From Corynebacterium sp. ACRQK (lineage in GTDB: Bacteria > Actinomycetota > Actinomycetes > Mycobacteriales > Mycobacteriaceae), in contig NZ_JAKRMU010000004.1 of assembly GCF_022345965.1 (NCBI RefSeq), positions 186,001-250,000 of the forward strand: a stretch of DNA of 64,000 nucleotides, in the 5' to 3' direction. The notes beneath the pieces are model-generated. The model saw only the letters and a program-made list of their open reading frames with translations, searched no databases and was not told where the DNA came from. The position numbers were made by a program, and so were the translations under genes. Shown here one piece after another: positions 1 through 9,313 of the stretch (position 1 is its first letter; the number at the start of each line of letters is the position of its first letter).

Positions 1-1
1 G

Positions 2-1498
2 CAGCTGAACTACAAGGTGTTGCTGGTCGTCACGGCGTGCCTGACTGTATTGGGGCTAGTCATGGTGCTGTCGTCGTCGATGGTGACCTCCTACGCCAGC
101 GGCGCGAATGTGTTCGGCGAGTTCATCAAGCAGGCCGTGGTTGTGTTCATCGGTCTGGTGACGATGTGGGTGGCGCTGCGGATGCGCCCGGAGACGATCC
201 GCAAGTATTCCCCGTGGCTGCTGGTAATTGCGATTGCGATGCTGATAGCAGTTTTGATCCCTGGTGTTGGTACCGGTGGCGAAGAGGTCGGTTCGAACTC
301 GTGGATCCGCATTGGCCCCATCGGCGTGCAGCCCTCCGAGGTGGCGAAGCTGGCGCTGGCGGTGTGGGGAGCAGCCACTGTCTCCTACAGGGCGCGTGCC
401 ACACAGCGCCTCAACACCACCCTCGGCGCCTTCATGGCCGTGAGTTTTGCGATCTTGCTGTTGGTGCTTCTGCAAAAGGACCTCGGCATGATGTTCTCTG
501 TGGGCATCGTGGTCGCCGGCCTATTCTTCTTTGCCGGCGTTGGTCGCCAGGTCATCGCCACGGTGCTGGGCATAGTCGCGGTGCTGGGCGTGTTCGCGAT
601 TACCCGTCAGAGCTTCCGCGGTGCGCGTATTACGACGTGGAAGGACGCCCTGACGCTGAATTTCGGAGAGTCGACGACTCGGGGTGCGGCCTACCAGTCC
701 CACCAGGGCATCTTGTCCCTATCCGATGGTGGGGTTTTCGGTGCCGGGCTGGGGCAGTCTCGTGCGAAGTGGTTCTATTTGCCGGAAGCGAAGAACGACT
801 TCATCTTTGCCATCGTGGGCGAGGAGCTGGGTCTGCTCGGCGCGTCTATCGTCGTGATTCTGTTTGGAGTGCTCGCCTGGTTTGGCATCCGCACGGCCCT
901 GGCGCAGAAGGATCCTTTCCTCAGGCTGCTGGCTGCAACGCTGACCATCGGTATCACCGTGCAGGCGTTCTTCAACATGGGCTATGTTGTGGGCCTGCTG
1001 CCGGTGACGGGTATCCAGCTGCCGCTGATCTCCGCTGGTGGTTCGTCGGCGATCATCACCCTCATTTCCATGGGGCTGCTGTGCAACTGTGCCCGCAACG
1101 AGCCGGAGACGGTTTCCTCCATGCAGCACGAAGGGCGCCCGCTCATCGACCGCATCCTCTTGCTGCCGGAACCGCAGGGCTACAAGGCGGGTGAGCAGCG
1201 CCGGAACGAGCGCCGCGAGACGGCCTATAGCTACGGCGAGCCGGTTACCCGGCAGCGGGCGAGCGCTGGCCGGGGGAGCCAGGACGTGCGCCGCGAACGC
1301 GACCGGGTGGAGCAGTCTATCCGTCGCGTCGGCGGCGAGTCGCGCCTGCGTGGCTACGATGGAGTGCGAAGACAAGACCTGCCGCCCACCGCGACACCAA
1401 AGCCGATCCCGCGTAGCCGCCACCGGGCGGACGAGGCGGAGCGGCCACGGGCCCGCAAGACTCGCAGAACTATCGATAACCGACACAGGAGGCGCTAG
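2..1498 (+). CDS. ftsW: FtsW, septal SEDS peptidoglycan glycosyltransferase (5' end outside window)
   Basis: SEDS-family membrane enzyme that polymerises lipid II at the septum with its partner class B PBP. The frame is open to the left edge, so the GTG at 17 is probably internal and the N-terminus is missing. The first 360 or so visible residues hold a series of hydrophobic helices. They include the conserved [13 protein letters not shown] segment, which carries the family's catalytic Asp region, and the ISAGGSS segment before the last helix. The last ~125 residues form a very Arg-rich, low-complexity cytoplasmic tail, as seen in actinobacterial FtsW. murG follows after 5 bp, which indicates one dcw operon. 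RodA is the alternative paralogue, but the dcw position favours FtsW. Confidence 0.95.
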   Translation, partial: QLNYKVLLVVTACLTVLGLVMVLSSSMVTSYASGANVFGEFIKQAVVVFIGLVTMWVALRMRPETIRKYSPWLLVIAIAMLIAVLIPGVGTGGEEVGSNSWIRIGPIGVQPSEVAKLALAVWGAATVSYRARATQRLNTTLGAFMAVSFAILLLVLLQKDLGMMFSVGIVVAGLFFFAGVGRQVIATVLGIVAVLGVFAITRQSFRGARITTWKDALTLNFGESTTRGAAYQSHQGILSLSDGGVFGAGLGQSRAKWFYLPEAKNDFIFAIVGEELGLLGASIVVILFGVLAWFGIRTALAQKDPFLRLLAATLTIGITVQAFFNMGYVVGLLPVTGIQLPLISAGGSSAIITLISMGLLCNCARNEPETVSSMQHEGRPLIDRILLLPEPQGYKAGEQRRNERRETAYSYGEPVTRQRASAGRGSQDVRRERDRVEQSIRRVGGESRLRGYDGVRRQDLPPTATPKPIPRSRHRADEAERPRARKTRRTIDNRHRRR

Positions 1499-1503
1499 CC
1501 AAA

Positions 1504-2616
1504 GTGAACCCGAAGCCAGAAGCCGACCGGAAGCTATCAGTCGTCGTTGCCGGCGGCGGAACGGCCGGGCACATTGAACCCGCCATGGCCGTGGCAGAGG
1601 CAGTTCGCGCGCAGCGCCCAGACGCGCGCATCACCGCGCTGGGTACTACCCGTGGCCTGGAGACCACCCTGGTGCCGGCGCGCGGTTTCGACCTGGAGTT
1701 GATCCCGCCGGTGCCGGTGCCGCGCAAAGTGAACAAGGACCTAGCTACGCTGCCGCTGCGCCTGCGCAAGGCTCTGAAGGAGACGAAGCGGGTACTGCGC
1801 GAGGTGGAAGCCGACGTGGTTATCGGCTTCGGCGGCTACGTTTCCGCCCCGGCCTACCTGGCCGCACGCTCCCTCAAGATTCCCTTCTTCGTCCACGAGG
1901 CCAATGCCCGCGCGGGCGTGGCCAACAAGCTGGGCGTGAAGCTGGGCGGTACCGGCCTGGCCGCAGTCGAGGATTCCGGCCTGGACGCCGAGATTGTGGG
2001 CATCCCCGTGCGCGAATCCGTGCTGAAAATGGATCGCAAGGCCCTGCGCGCGGAGGCCCGCGAGTTCTTCGGCGTGGATCCGGAGGCCCCGCTGCTGCTG
2101 GTGACCGGTGGTTCCCAGGGCGCACGCAGCATCAACAACGCCGTGGTGGATGCAGCGAAGACACTGCAGGACGCCGGCATCGGGGTGTTACACGCATACG
2201 GCAAGAAGAACGAAATTGAGCTACCCGCAGAAGTACAGGAAGGCAAGCCCCCGTACGTAGCAGTGCCGTACATCGAGCGCATGGACCTGGCTCTCGCCGC
2301 CGCGGATGCGATCCTGTGCCGCTCGGGCGCAATGACCGTTGCCGAGATCTCCGCCGTCGGCCTGCCAGGTATCTACGTGCCGCTGCCGCACGGCAACGGC
2401 GAGCAGGAGCTCAATGCCCGCCCGATCACCCACGCCGGTGGCGGGGTGATCATCAAGGATGCCGAGCTCACTGGTCACCGCGTTTCCCAGGAAGTCATCC
2501 CGTTGCTGCGCGACGAAACCCGCTGGCACGCCGCTAGCCTGGCAACGCTGGCCGCAGGCCACAGGGACGCTGCCGAGAAGATCGCCGACAAGATCATCGC
2601 AGCAGCCGAGGCATAG
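1504..2616 (+). CDS. murG: MurG, lipid II synthase (GlcNAc transferase)
   Basis: Transfers GlcNAc from UDP-GlcNAc to lipid I on the inner face of the membrane, giving lipid II. The 370-aa length is normal for the family. The N-terminal glycine loop GGGTAGH is at about residues 16-22, the second-domain GGSQGA loop at about 200-206, and the UDP-GlcNAc site [13 protein letters not shown] at about 298-310. The GTG start at 1504 follows an AGGAGG ribosome site at 1487-1492, and the gene starts 5 bp after the ftsW stop. murC follows 56 bp later behind its own ribosome site. Confidence 0.97.
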   Translation: MNPKPEADRKLSVVVAGGGTAGHIEPAMAVAEAVRAQRPDARITALGTTRGLETTLVPARGFDLELIPPVPVPRKVNKDLATLPLRLRKALKETKRVLREVEADVVIGFGGYVSAPAYLAARSLKIPFFVHEANARAGVANKLGVKLGGTGLAAVEDSGLDAEIVGIPVRESVLKMDRKALRAEAREFFGVDPEAPLLLVTGGSQGARSINNAVVDAAKTLQDAGIGVLHAYGKKNEIELPAEVQEGKPPYVAVPYIERMDLALAAADAILCRSGAMTVAEISAVGLPGIYVPLPHGNGEQELNARPITHAGGGVIIKDAELTGHRVSQEVIPLLRDETRWHAASLATLAAGHRDAAEKIADKIIAAAEA

Positions 2617-2672
2617 CCCCCATACCAAATCCTTTTGTCCTCCCTCCTCTTAGAAAGGCAACTTCTTCCACG

Positions 2673-4181
2673 ATGAGCGAGCAGCCTCAGACCACGGACC
2701 TCTCCCGCGTGCACATGGTGGGCATCGGCGGCGCCGGCATGTCCGGTATCGCCCGCATCCTGCTGGACCGCGGCTACCAGGTCAGCGGGTCGGACATGAA
2801 GGAGTCGCGCAGCATCATGGCGCTGCGCGCGGCCGGCGCACAGATTCAGGTCGGACACGCGGAGGAAAACTTGCGCCTGTTGGGGGAGTTGCCGACAGTG
2901 GTCGTCACCTCCTTCGCCGCGATTCCGCAGGATAACCCGGAGCTCGTCGGCGCCCGCGAGGCAGGGATTCCGGTGCTCCGCCGCTCGGACATTCTGGCGC
3001 TGTTGCTGCAGGATCGCCGGGCTTTCTTGCTGGCGGGTACGCACGGTAAGACCTCTACGACGTCGATGGCTGTGTCGGCGCTGCAGGCGGCGGGGCAGGA
3101 TCCTTCCTTTGCCATCGGTGGACAGTTGAACCGCGCGGGCACGAATGCCCACAACGGAACCGGCGAGATCTTCGTGGCCGAGGCTGACGAGTCCGATGGT
3201 TCCTTCCTGTCCTACTCGCCCGAAATCGCGGTGATCACAAACATCGAGCCCGACCACCTGGATTACTTCAAGACCGAAGCGGCCTACCGGGAGGTCTTCG
3301 AGAAGTTCGCCCACCGCATTGTGCCGGGTGGCTTCCTGGTCGCGTGCCTGGATGATCCGGGTTCGGCCGCACTCGCCGAGAAGCTCATCGCCGGTGCCGA
3401 GGCCGGCGAGTCCTTGCCGTTTAGCGTTGTTGGTTATGGCACTGCCGAGGCTTGTGACGCCCACTTTTCCGTGCCCCCAGCAGCGATCATCGAAAGCACG
3501 GAGGTTACCGCCGAGGGAACCGTTTCCGCCTTGCGGCTGACTGAGGCCGTGAACGGAGCCGTGCAGCAGGGCGGTGGAAAGGGCGCAGGCACCTATTCGC
3601 TGCGCGTGGCCATCCCGGGCATTCACATGGTGCTGAACGCCACCGCGGCCGTGCTGGGCAGCGCGCTGCTGGGCGCGGATGTGGAGAAGGTCATCGCGGG
3701 CATCGGTGGTTTCGACGGCGTACGCCGCCGCTTCGAGTATCACGGCACCCGCCAGGACGTGGAAGTCTACGACGACTACGCGCATCACCCGACCGAGGTC
3801 GCGGCCGTCCTCTCGGCCGCACGGCAGCGGGTGGAAGCTCGCGGTGGGCGCATCGTGGCCGTCTTCCAGCCGCACCTGTACTCCCGCACGATCAACTTTG
3901 CCGACGAGTTCGCCGAGGCTTTGTCCCTGGCCGATCTGGTGGTGCTGCTGGATATCTTCGGCGCCCGCGAGGAGCCCGTCGAGGGTATGGATTCGCGCAT
4001 CATTGGAGACAAGATCGATGCCTCCACGGAGTGCGTGTTCGAGCCCGACTTCTCGCGTGTAGCCGGCGTGGTCGCCGGGCTGGTGCAGCGTGGCGACATG
4101 GTGCTGACGATCGGCGCGGGTACCGTGACGATGCTGGCGGACGAGATTCTCCTGGAGCTGGACCATGGTGATCGCGGGTGA
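2673..4181 (+). CDS. murC: MurC, UDP-N-acetylmuramate--L-alanine ligase
   Basis: Cytoplasmic ATP-dependent ligase that adds the first residue, L-Ala, of the peptidoglycan stem peptide. It is 502 aa, typical for MurC. The N-terminal nucleotide motif [12 protein letters not shown] is at about residues 17-28, the ATP loop GTHGKTSTT at about 121-129, and the DDYAHHPTE segment typical of MurC at about 366-374. The ATG is preceded by AGAAAGG at 2653-2659. The stop codon overlaps the ftsQ GTG by 4 bp (GTGA at 4178-4181), which implies translational coupling. Confidence 0.97.
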   Translation: MSEQPQTTDLSRVHMVGIGGAGMSGIARILLDRGYQVSGSDMKESRSIMALRAAGAQIQVGHAEENLRLLGELPTVVVTSFAAIPQDNPELVGAREAGIPVLRRSDILALLLQDRRAFLLAGTHGKTSTTSMAVSALQAAGQDPSFAIGGQLNRAGTNAHNGTGEIFVAEADESDGSFLSYSPEIAVITNIEPDHLDYFKTEAAYREVFEKFAHRIVPGGFLVACLDDPGSAALAEKLIAGAEAGESLPFSVVGYGTAEACDAHFSVPPAAIIESTEVTAEGTVSALRLTEAVNGAVQQGGGKGAGTYSLRVAIPGIHMVLNATAAVLGSALLGADVEKVIAGIGGFDGVRRRFEYHGTRQDVEVYDDYAHHPTEVAAVLSAARQRVEARGGRIVAVFQPHLYSRTINFADEFAEALSLADLVVLLDIFGAREEPVEGMDSRIIGDKIDASTECVFEPDFSRVAGVVAGLVQRGDMVLTIGAGTVTMLADEILLELDHGDRG

Positions 4182-4906
4182 GTAAGGCGTCAAGAACAAG
4201 AAACAAGAAGAACCAACAGAGCCAGAAGGGGCAGAAGCACCAGAGCACGCCGCGAAAGCGCCTGCAGTGGCTGGTCGCGGGGCTCGTAGCGCTGGCTGTG
4301 CTGCTGGGTGTGCTTGTGTATGCGGCGCCCATCGTGAAGGTGTCGCAGATCGATGTGCAGGGCACGACGAATGCGGATCCGCAGGCGATCCGGGAGGCCA
4401 GCGCCATTAACGCGGGCGACAACATGCTGCGCCTGAACATGGCAGAAGCTGCCCAGGGAGTATCCTCCGTGCCGTGGGTGGAGAAGGTGACCGTAAAGCG
4501 CTCCTGGCCCACAACGGTGACGGTCGATGTGACCGAGCACAAGGCCATTGGCTACGTCATGGACGGCGACACACCACAGGTAGTGGACGAAAATGGGCAG
4601 GTGTTTTTGACGGGTGTGAAGCCTGAAGGGTCTTTCGAGTTTAAGAAGACCAAGGCGGACGATGCTCGGGCTATCGACGCGGCGACGAAGGCGCTGACTG
4701 CGCTCTCGGATGACCTTCGCGGGAAGCTGGAGGGGATTGAGGCCGAGTCGGCGGATAGTATTCGCCTCTTTTTCCCTAATCAGGCTGTGTATTGGGGTTC
4801 CGCCGATAGGGCGGACGAGAAGGCCGAGGCGACCCGAATTGTGCTGGGGCGCGAGGGAAATTGGAACGTCTCGAACCCCGCTATGCCCACCGTCAGGCAG
4901 GGCTGA
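4178..4906 (+). CDS. ftsQ: FtsQ, divisome scaffold protein with POTRA domain
   Basis: Bitopic division protein linking early and late divisome parts. A strongly basic cytoplasmic N-terminus (residues 1-30) precedes one transmembrane helix (about 31-50). A POTRA domain follows, beginning at [10 protein letters not shown] (about 49-58), and then the FtsQ beta domain. Its 242 aa is a usual length for corynebacterial FtsQ. The GTG start overlaps the murC stop. ftsA is absent downstream, as expected in Actinobacteria, and the next gene is ftsZ after 165 bp. Confidence 0.93.
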   Translation: MSKASRTRNKKNQQSQKGQKHQSTPRKRLQWLVAGLVALAVLLGVLVYAAPIVKVSQIDVQGTTNADPQAIREASAINAGDNMLRLNMAEAAQGVSSVPWVEKVTVKRSWPTTVTVDVTEHKAIGYVMDGDTPQVVDENGQVFLTGVKPEGSFEFKKTKADDARAIDAATKALTALSDDLRGKLEGIEAESADSIRLFFPNQAVYWGSADRADEKAEATRIVLGREGNWNVSNPAMPTVRQG

Positions 4907-5071
4907 AGTAGGGGTGAATCCCCAGCTTAAGCTTTAAGTTGAACTTTAAGGATACGACACGCCACCAAGAATGTGCACCGCTAAATGCTTGACGGCTAGG
5001 AAGATGGACGCAACAGCAAACCGGCAAACCGCAAAGCACGAAAAATTCTCTAGGAAGGCGGAAAAGCGCAC
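4907..5071. promoter_or_regulatory. ftsQ-ftsZ intergenic region, likely ftsZ promoter region
   Basis: This 165-bp spacer is the longest break inside the ftsW-ftsZ block and is AT-rich for this genome. A short GGGG/CCCC hairpin lies at 4911-4923. Two CTTTAAG copies follow at about 4932-4950, and a TTGACG -35-like hexamer is at 4989-4994 without a convincing -10. An AGGAAGG ribosome site lies about 14 bp before the ftsZ ATG. Separate ftsZ promoters in this spot are known in related species; the exact start sites here are not resolved. Confidence 0.5.
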
Positions 5072-6412
5072 ATGACGAATCCAGGAAACCACCTCGCCGA
5101 GATCAAGGTGGTCGGTGTCGGCGGCGGCGGAGTAAACGCCGTCAACCGCATGATCGACGAGCAGCTGCAGGGCGTGGAGTTCATCGCCATCAACACCGAT
5201 GCACAGGCTCTGATGCTGACCGATGCGGACATCAAGCTGGATATCGGCCGCGAGGAGACCCGCGGCCTGGGCGCCGGCGCTAACCCGGACGTCGGCCGCA
5301 AGTCCGCCGAGGACCACAAGGACCAGATCGAAGAGATCCTGGCCGGTGCCGACATGGTGTTCGTCACCGCAGGTGAGGGTGGCGGCACCGGTACTGGTGC
5401 AGCCCCGGTTGTGGCGAACATCGCGAAGAAGCAGAACGCTCTGACCGTCGGCGTGGTTACCCGCCCCTTCGGCTTTGAGGGCCGTCGCCGCAGCAAGCAG
5501 GCCATGGAGGGCATCGAGGCTCTGCGCGAGGTCTGCGACACGCTGATCGTTATCCCCAACGACTCGCTGCTGAAGATGTCCGAGGAGCAGCTGTCCATGA
5601 TGGAAGCCTTCCGCAAGGCTGATGAGGTGCTGCTCAGCGGTGTCGAGGGCATCACCAAGCTGATCACCACCCCGGGTGTGATCAACGTGGACTTCGCCGA
5701 CGTGCGCTCCGTCATGACCGACGCGGGCTCTGCCCTCATGGGCATCGGCACCGCCCGCGGCGATCAGCGTGCCGTCAAGGCCACCCAGGCAGCCATCAAC
5801 TCCCCGCTGCTGGAGAGCACCATGGAAGGCGCCAAGGGCGTGCTGCTGTCCTTCGCCGGCGGCTCCGACCTGGGGCTGCTGGAGGTTTCCCAGGCCGCGG
5901 ACCTGGTGGAGGAAAAGGCTGACGAAGACGTCAACCTGATCTTCGGTACCATCATCGACGACCAGCTGGGCGATGAGGTCCGCGTGACCGTCATCGCCAC
6001 CGGCTTCGACGATTCCCCGTCCGCAACGTCCAACAACCAGCGCTCCGGTGCGCACCATTCGCAGGAGAGCGCGGACGCGGCCGCAGGCGCCGGCGCTGCA
6101 CAGCCCACCAACCTGTTCGGTGGCCAGGAGGCCCCGCAGGCTGGCCAGAACTCCCAGTACGCAGTGCAGGGCCAGGAGATCCCGCAGGCAGGCTCCGCGC
6201 AGGCCGATCCGACCGCACAGCAGGCTGGCACCCAGTCCAGCTTCGCGCAGCGTCGGGGCACCGTGCCGCAGCAAGCGCCGCAGGAGCAGCCGCAGACTAA
6301 CCAGGGCGGCGGTCTGTTCACCTCCGCTCCGCAGCAGCCGCAGAACACCACCAACTCCAGTGTGGATCTGACTGAGGAAGAGGACGACCTGGATCTGCCG
6401 GACTTCAACTAG
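5072..6412 (+). CDS. ftsZ: FtsZ, cell division tubulin-like GTPase
   Basis: Forms the cytokinetic Z ring. The tubulin signature [10 protein letters not shown] is at about residues 108-117, within an N-terminal GTPase domain of about 310 residues. A Gln- and Ala-rich disordered linker of about 110 residues follows. The conserved acidic C-terminal peptide DDLDLPDFN is the binding site for SepF and other tethers, and sepF is encoded 1.7 kb downstream. The 446-aa length matches corynebacterial FtsZ. The ATG at 5072 is followed at once by the expected N-terminus. Confidence 0.98.
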   Translation: MTNPGNHLAEIKVVGVGGGGVNAVNRMIDEQLQGVEFIAINTDAQALMLTDADIKLDIGREETRGLGAGANPDVGRKSAEDHKDQIEEILAGADMVFVTAGEGGGTGTGAAPVVANIAKKQNALTVGVVTRPFGFEGRRRSKQAMEGIEALREVCDTLIVIPNDSLLKMSEEQLSMMEAFRKADEVLLSGVEGITKLITTPGVINVDFADVRSVMTDAGSALMGIGTARGDQRAVKATQAAINSPLLESTMEGAKGVLLSFAGGSDLGLLEVSQAADLVEEKADEDVNLIFGTIIDDQLGDEVRVTVIATGFDDSPSATSNNQRSGAHHSQESADAAAGAGAAQPTNLFGGQEAPQAGQNSQYAVQGQEIPQAGSAQADPTAQQAGTQSSFAQRRGTVPQQAPQEQPQTNQGGGLFTSAPQQPQNTTNSSVDLTEEEDDLDLPDFN

Positions 6413-6467
6413 TCCGCCAGATACCACCTCGCCAGATGCAGCCAGATGCCAGACTAAGGAGCTTGCT

Positions 6468-7274
6468 TTGAGTCACGATCAGAGCCCGAAGGTGCGGAAG
6501 GTCTTTACCGACCGCAACGGTGGGGTTTCCACGGGTGCCTACGCCTCGTTTAACCTGGGCGATCACGTGGGTGATGACCCGTCGGCTGTGGCTCAAAACC
6601 GCCAGCGCCTGGCTGATGTGCTGGGGCTGGACGTGGGGCGTTTGGTGTTTATGGAGCAGATCCATTCGCCGAACGTCACGGAGGTCACCACCGACCACCT
6701 TGTATCCGCTGCGCCCGCTGGGAATGCTGCTTCCACTGTGCACTCTGCGTCCCCCGCGTCCCCCGCGTCCCCTGCGTCGCCCGTGATTGAGGCTACTGAC
6801 GCCCTCATTACCACCCTGCGAGGTACAGCGCTGATCGTCCTCACCGCTGACTGCGTTCCGGTTTTGCTGTCCGATGAGGATGCCGGCGTGATTGCCGCGG
6901 TTCACGCTGGGCGAATAGGAGCCCGCAACGGAATCCTCCGTCGCACCATTGCCCGCATGGAAGACCTGGGCGCTGTACCCAGCAACATTCACGCTCTGCT
7001 CGGCGCGGCCGCCAGTGGAGAGAACTACGAGGTGCCGCAGTCTATGGCCGCGGATGTTGAGTCCAAGCTGCCCGGCTCGGCGACGACCACCACGAAGGGC
7101 ACCCATGGGTTGGACATTCGTGCTGGTCTAACCCGCCAGCTACTCTCCCTCGGAGTGCGCAGCATTGATGCGGACCCGCGCTGCACAATCGATCCGGAGC
7201 ACGCCGACCGTTTCTTCTCCTACCGCCGAGAGGGGACGACAGGCCGCCAGGCGGGCGTAGTGTGGATGCCATGA
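6468..7274 (+). CDS. pgeF: PgeF/YfiH-type purine nucleoside phosphorylase-like (multicopper oxidase fold) protein
   Basis: Member of the DUF152/YfiH family, reported as a peptidoglycan editing factor and as a purine nucleoside phosphorylase/deaminase. The three metal-ligand motifs are visible: EQIH (about residues 63-66), TADC (about 126-129) and AVHAG (about 144-148). The residues after AVHAG read RIG, where many family members have WRG. The start is TTG at 6468 behind an AAGGA at 6456-6460. A run of Ser-Pro-Ala repeats (about residues 93-104) is encoded by 9-bp tandem repeats. The stop overlaps the yggS ATG as ATGA. Confidence 0.85.
   Translation: MSHDQSPKVRKVFTDRNGGVSTGAYASFNLGDHVGDDPSAVAQNRQRLADVLGLDVGRLVFMEQIHSPNVTEVTTDHLVSAAPAGNAASTVHSASPASPASPASPVIEATDALITTLRGTALIVLTADCVPVLLSDEDAGVIAAVHAGRIGARNGILRRTIARMEDLGAVPSNIHALLGAAASGENYEVPQSMAADVESKLPGSATTTTKGTHGLDIRAGLTRQLLSLGVRSIDADPRCTIDPEHADRFFSYRREGTTGRQAGVVWMP
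6745..6780 (+). repeat. 9-bp tandem repeat inside pgeF
   Basis: Four near-identical 9-bp units (GCGTCCCCC type) code for consecutive Ser-Pro-Ala triplets. Because the unit is a multiple of three, slippage would change length without a frameshift. Confidence 0.8.
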
Positions 7275-8026
7275 CTGAGCAGAAGAGCATGAACAGCGAA
7301 GGCCAGGTGCCGGACGACCTTCCCGGCGGCTCGGCGGAACTTAGCCCACGGGCGCAGGAGATTGCTGAGAACCTGGCGCGCATCAGGCGCCGGATTGCGG
7401 TGGCCGGGGGAGCAGATCTTCTGCCCATTACCAAGTTCCACCCTGCTGAGGACGTGAAGCTGCTGACGCAACTGGGCGTCACCGCCGTCGGCGAGAACCG
7501 CGAACAGGAAGCGCGTGATAAACACGCGCAGTTGGCAGAAACAGGTCTGCAGTTTCACATGGTGGGGCAGGTGCAGACGAAGAAGGCGAACTCCGTTGCA
7601 CGGTGGGCAGCTGCCGTGCACACGGTGGACTCGCTGAAGTTGCTGAATGCGCTGGACCGGGGCGCGGGGCTGGCCTTGGAACGCGGCGACCGAAGTGGGC
7701 GCCTGCCGGTGCTTCTGCAATTCAGCTCCGACGGTGACCCGCAGCGTGGTGGGGCAGTGGAGGCGGACATCGACGAACTGGCCGATGCCGTGGCCGCTGC
7801 CGAAAACCTGGAGCTGCGCGGGCTGATGACGGTACCGCCGCTCGACGCCGATCCCGTGGCCGTGTTCGCCCGCGGTCGGCAGCTCGTCGAGCGCATTACT
7901 GACCGCGTGACGGGCGCTCCCGTGTACTCCGCGGGAATGAGCGGTGACCTGGAGATAGCCATCGCGGAAGGCTCCACGCTGGTGCGTGTCGGTACGGACA
8001 TCATGGGCGCGCGACCAGTACTTTAA
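7271..8026 (+). CDS. yggS: YggS/PROSC-family PLP homeostasis protein
   Basis: Non-catalytic PLP-binding protein with an alanine-racemase-like barrel that buffers free PLP. The PLP lysine lies in LLPITKFHP (about residues 52-60), and the VGENREQE motif at about 75-82 is characteristic. The C-terminal GMSGDLE and VRVGTDIMG motifs bind phosphate. The ATG at 7271 overlaps the pgeF stop as ATGA; an in-frame GTG at 7262 is a less likely start. pgeF-yggS-sepF is the standard actinobacterial order. Confidence 0.93.
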   Translation: MTEQKSMNSEGQVPDDLPGGSAELSPRAQEIAENLARIRRRIAVAGGADLLPITKFHPAEDVKLLTQLGVTAVGENREQEARDKHAQLAETGLQFHMVGQVQTKKANSVARWAAAVHTVDSLKLLNALDRGAGLALERGDRSGRLPVLLQFSSDGDPQRGGAVEADIDELADAVAAAENLELRGLMTVPPLDADPVAVFARGRQLVERITDRVTGAPVYSAGMSGDLEIAIAEGSTLVRVGTDIMGARPVL

Positions 8027-8093
8027 ACCACATAGTTATATATCGCCCTTAACAAGCTAAGAGATTCAAGCAACGGAAGGTTCCTACAGACCA

Positions 8094-8672
8094 ATGTCAG
8101 AAAACTTCATGGACAAGACCAAGCGCTTCTTCGGTTTTGATCCCGTGGAATCCTACAACACGGATTACTACAGCGACGGCTACGGCTCCCGCGAGCGCGA
8201 CCGTGCGGATCGCACAGACCGTGTTGAGCGTGATGCACACGAGCCTTCTTACCGTTCCCGTTCTGAGCGCGATCGTGGCGACCGTTATGGCCGTTCCGAT
8301 TTCGCTGACCGGGTAGAGCGGGGCGACCGAGAGGATCGTTACTCTTCCCGCGGCGGAAGCCTCTATTCCTCCTCCTACGCGGATGCTCCGGCGGAGGAGA
8401 AGGATCCCTCGGCCTTCGTGTCCTTCACTCTAAGCTCCTACACTCAGGCCGGCGAGCTGGTGGATAACCTCAAGGCTCGCGAGATCGTCGTCTTCTCCTT
8501 AAGCGGGATGGAAAAGGGCGAGGCTAAGCGAGTACTGGACTTCGCTGCTGGTCTGAGCCGCGGTTTGGATGCGCAGCTGAAGAAGCTTAAGGGCGTACGT
8601 AACTTCATCTTGCTACCGAAGGGCGTAACTCTGGCGCAGGATCAGCTGGATGCTATCGCGGAGACTATCTAG
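8094..8672 (+). CDS. sepF: SepF, FtsZ membrane tether
   Basis: Cell-division protein that links FtsZ to the membrane in Actinobacteria, which lack FtsA. The N-terminal amphipathic segment (MSENFMDKTKRFFGF) is the membrane anchor. A linker of about 75 residues is extremely rich in Arg, Asp and Ser. The globular SepF domain (about residues 98-185) contains the VFSLSGM and RVLDFAAGL segments of the dimer core. A GGAAGG ribosome site is present, and an AT-rich stretch at 8030-8050 could hold a promoter. Confidence 0.96.
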   Translation: MSENFMDKTKRFFGFDPVESYNTDYYSDGYGSRERDRADRTDRVERDAHEPSYRSRSERDRGDRYGRSDFADRVERGDREDRYSSRGGSLYSSSYADAPAEEKDPSAFVSFTLSSYTQAGELVDNLKAREIVVFSLSGMEKGEAKRVLDFAAGLSRGLDAQLKKLKGVRNFILLPKGVTLAQDQLDAIAETI

Positions 8673-8735
8673 TCTGCGCGCCAGCCGATTTAGAAGTCTT
8701 TAACACATAAGGTCATTAACCAGGAGAGCTCTTAA

Positions 8736-9026
8736 GTGAACGAAATCCTGCTTCTGTTGATGTGGCTGATTCGCTTCTACATTCTGATTCTGATCCTGCG
8801 CATCATTATCGAAATGATTCAGTCCTTTTCCCGTAACTGGCGCCCGCAGCGCTGGTTCAGCATTGTGGCCGAGCCGCTGTTTGTGGTTACAGATCCACCG
8901 GTAAAGGCGCTGCGAAAGTTGATTCCGCCGGTTCAGCTCGGGGGCGTGGGGCTGGATGTCTCCGTGCTGGTTTTGTTCTTCGGGCTGCAGTTGTTGAGCA
9001 TGCTCTTGGGGGCATTTGTTCGCTAA
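8736..9026 (+). CDS. YggT-family integral membrane protein
   Basis: Small 96-aa protein with two hydrophobic helices, at about residues 3-27 and 68-94. They flank a short basic loop with the RPQRWFSIVAEPLFVVTDPP-type YggT core. It follows sepF and precedes divIVA, as in most Actinobacteria, and is presumed to act in envelope or division biology, but its molecular role is not known. The GTG start is preceded by AGGAGAG at 8722-8728. Confidence 0.9.
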   Translation: MNEILLLLMWLIRFYILILILRIIIEMIQSFSRNWRPQRWFSIVAEPLFVVTDPPVKALRKLIPPVQLGGVGLDVSVLVLFFGLQLLSMLLGAFVR

Positions 9027-9062
9027 CTGAGCGACAAACTTTGGGGGAATCTGCGGGCAAAA

Positions 9063-9085
9063 CTCGCTAGTAGTTCACTAGCGAG
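9063..9085. terminator. Perfect 9-bp hairpin, possible terminator after yggT
   Basis: The arms CTCGCTAGT (9063-9071) and ACTAGCGAG (9077-9085) are exact reverse complements around a 5-nt loop. The T tract lies on the minus-strand side (TTTT from 9062 downward). The hairpin would therefore be a good terminator only for leftward transcription, and it lacks U residues for rightward transcription. Confidence 0.4.
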
Positions 9086-9154
9086 GCCGATATCAGCGCA
9101 TCCTTAAGTCCATAAAACTAAGGGGGGTGGATGTCGGGGGGGGGAGAAGAATGA

Positions 9155-9189
9155 AACGGATATTCAGCAAACTGTTGTGAATATCCGTT
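9155..9189. promoter_or_regulatory. 12-bp inverted repeat over a promoter, operator-like
   Basis: The arms AACGGATATTCA (9155-9166) and TGAATATCCGTT (9178-9189) are perfect reverse complements separated by 11 bp. The right arm overlaps the -35 hexamer of the promoter at 9175-9203, so a bound dimeric regulator would block it. Alternatively it could be the foot of an RNA hairpin, but it lies upstream of the predicted transcript start. Confidence 0.55.
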
Positions 9190-9203
9190 CACGGGGCTAG
9201 AAT
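9175..9203 (+). promoter_or_regulatory. Promoter of candidate sRNA
   Basis: A TTGTGA -35 (9175-9180) and a TAGAAT -10 (9198-9203) are separated by exactly 17 bp. The predicted start is about 9208-9211. There is no open reading frame of useful length before the terminator at 9264-9313. Confidence 0.6.
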
Positions 9204-9207
9204 TGGA

Positions 9208-9313
9208 GACATCTTCGCGGTAAGTGAGTGAGGCTGCGGAGATGTCGTGTGTAGTGACGGAAGCCGCTGCCGGTCGAGAATGTGGGTCTTGGCCGGTGGC
9301 GGTTTTCTCATTT
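9208..9313 (+). ncRNA. Candidate small RNA of two hairpins between yggT and divIVA
   Basis: The predicted transcript begins about 5 nt after the TAGAAT -10. Hairpin 1 pairs 9208-9218 with 9236-9246 (11 pairs, one G-T). Hairpin 2 pairs 9264-9275 with 9291-9302 (12 pairs including wobbles) and is followed by TTTTCTCATTT, a good intrinsic terminator. The length of about 105 nt without a coding frame fits a trans-acting sRNA. No conserved 6C RNA, tmRNA, 4.5S or RNase P signature was recognised. Confidence 0.5.
9264..9313 (+). terminator. Rho-independent terminator of candidate sRNA
   Basis: A GC-rich 12-pair stem (9264-9275 with 9291-9302) with a 15-nt loop is followed directly by TTTTCTCATTT. 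Confidence 0.65.

Noticed and set aside
2475..4199. Long minus-strand open frame of 574 codons opposite murC
   Set aside because: It is antisense to a clear murC, has a composition typical of GC-rich shadow frames (many Arg, His, Gly) and no family motif.
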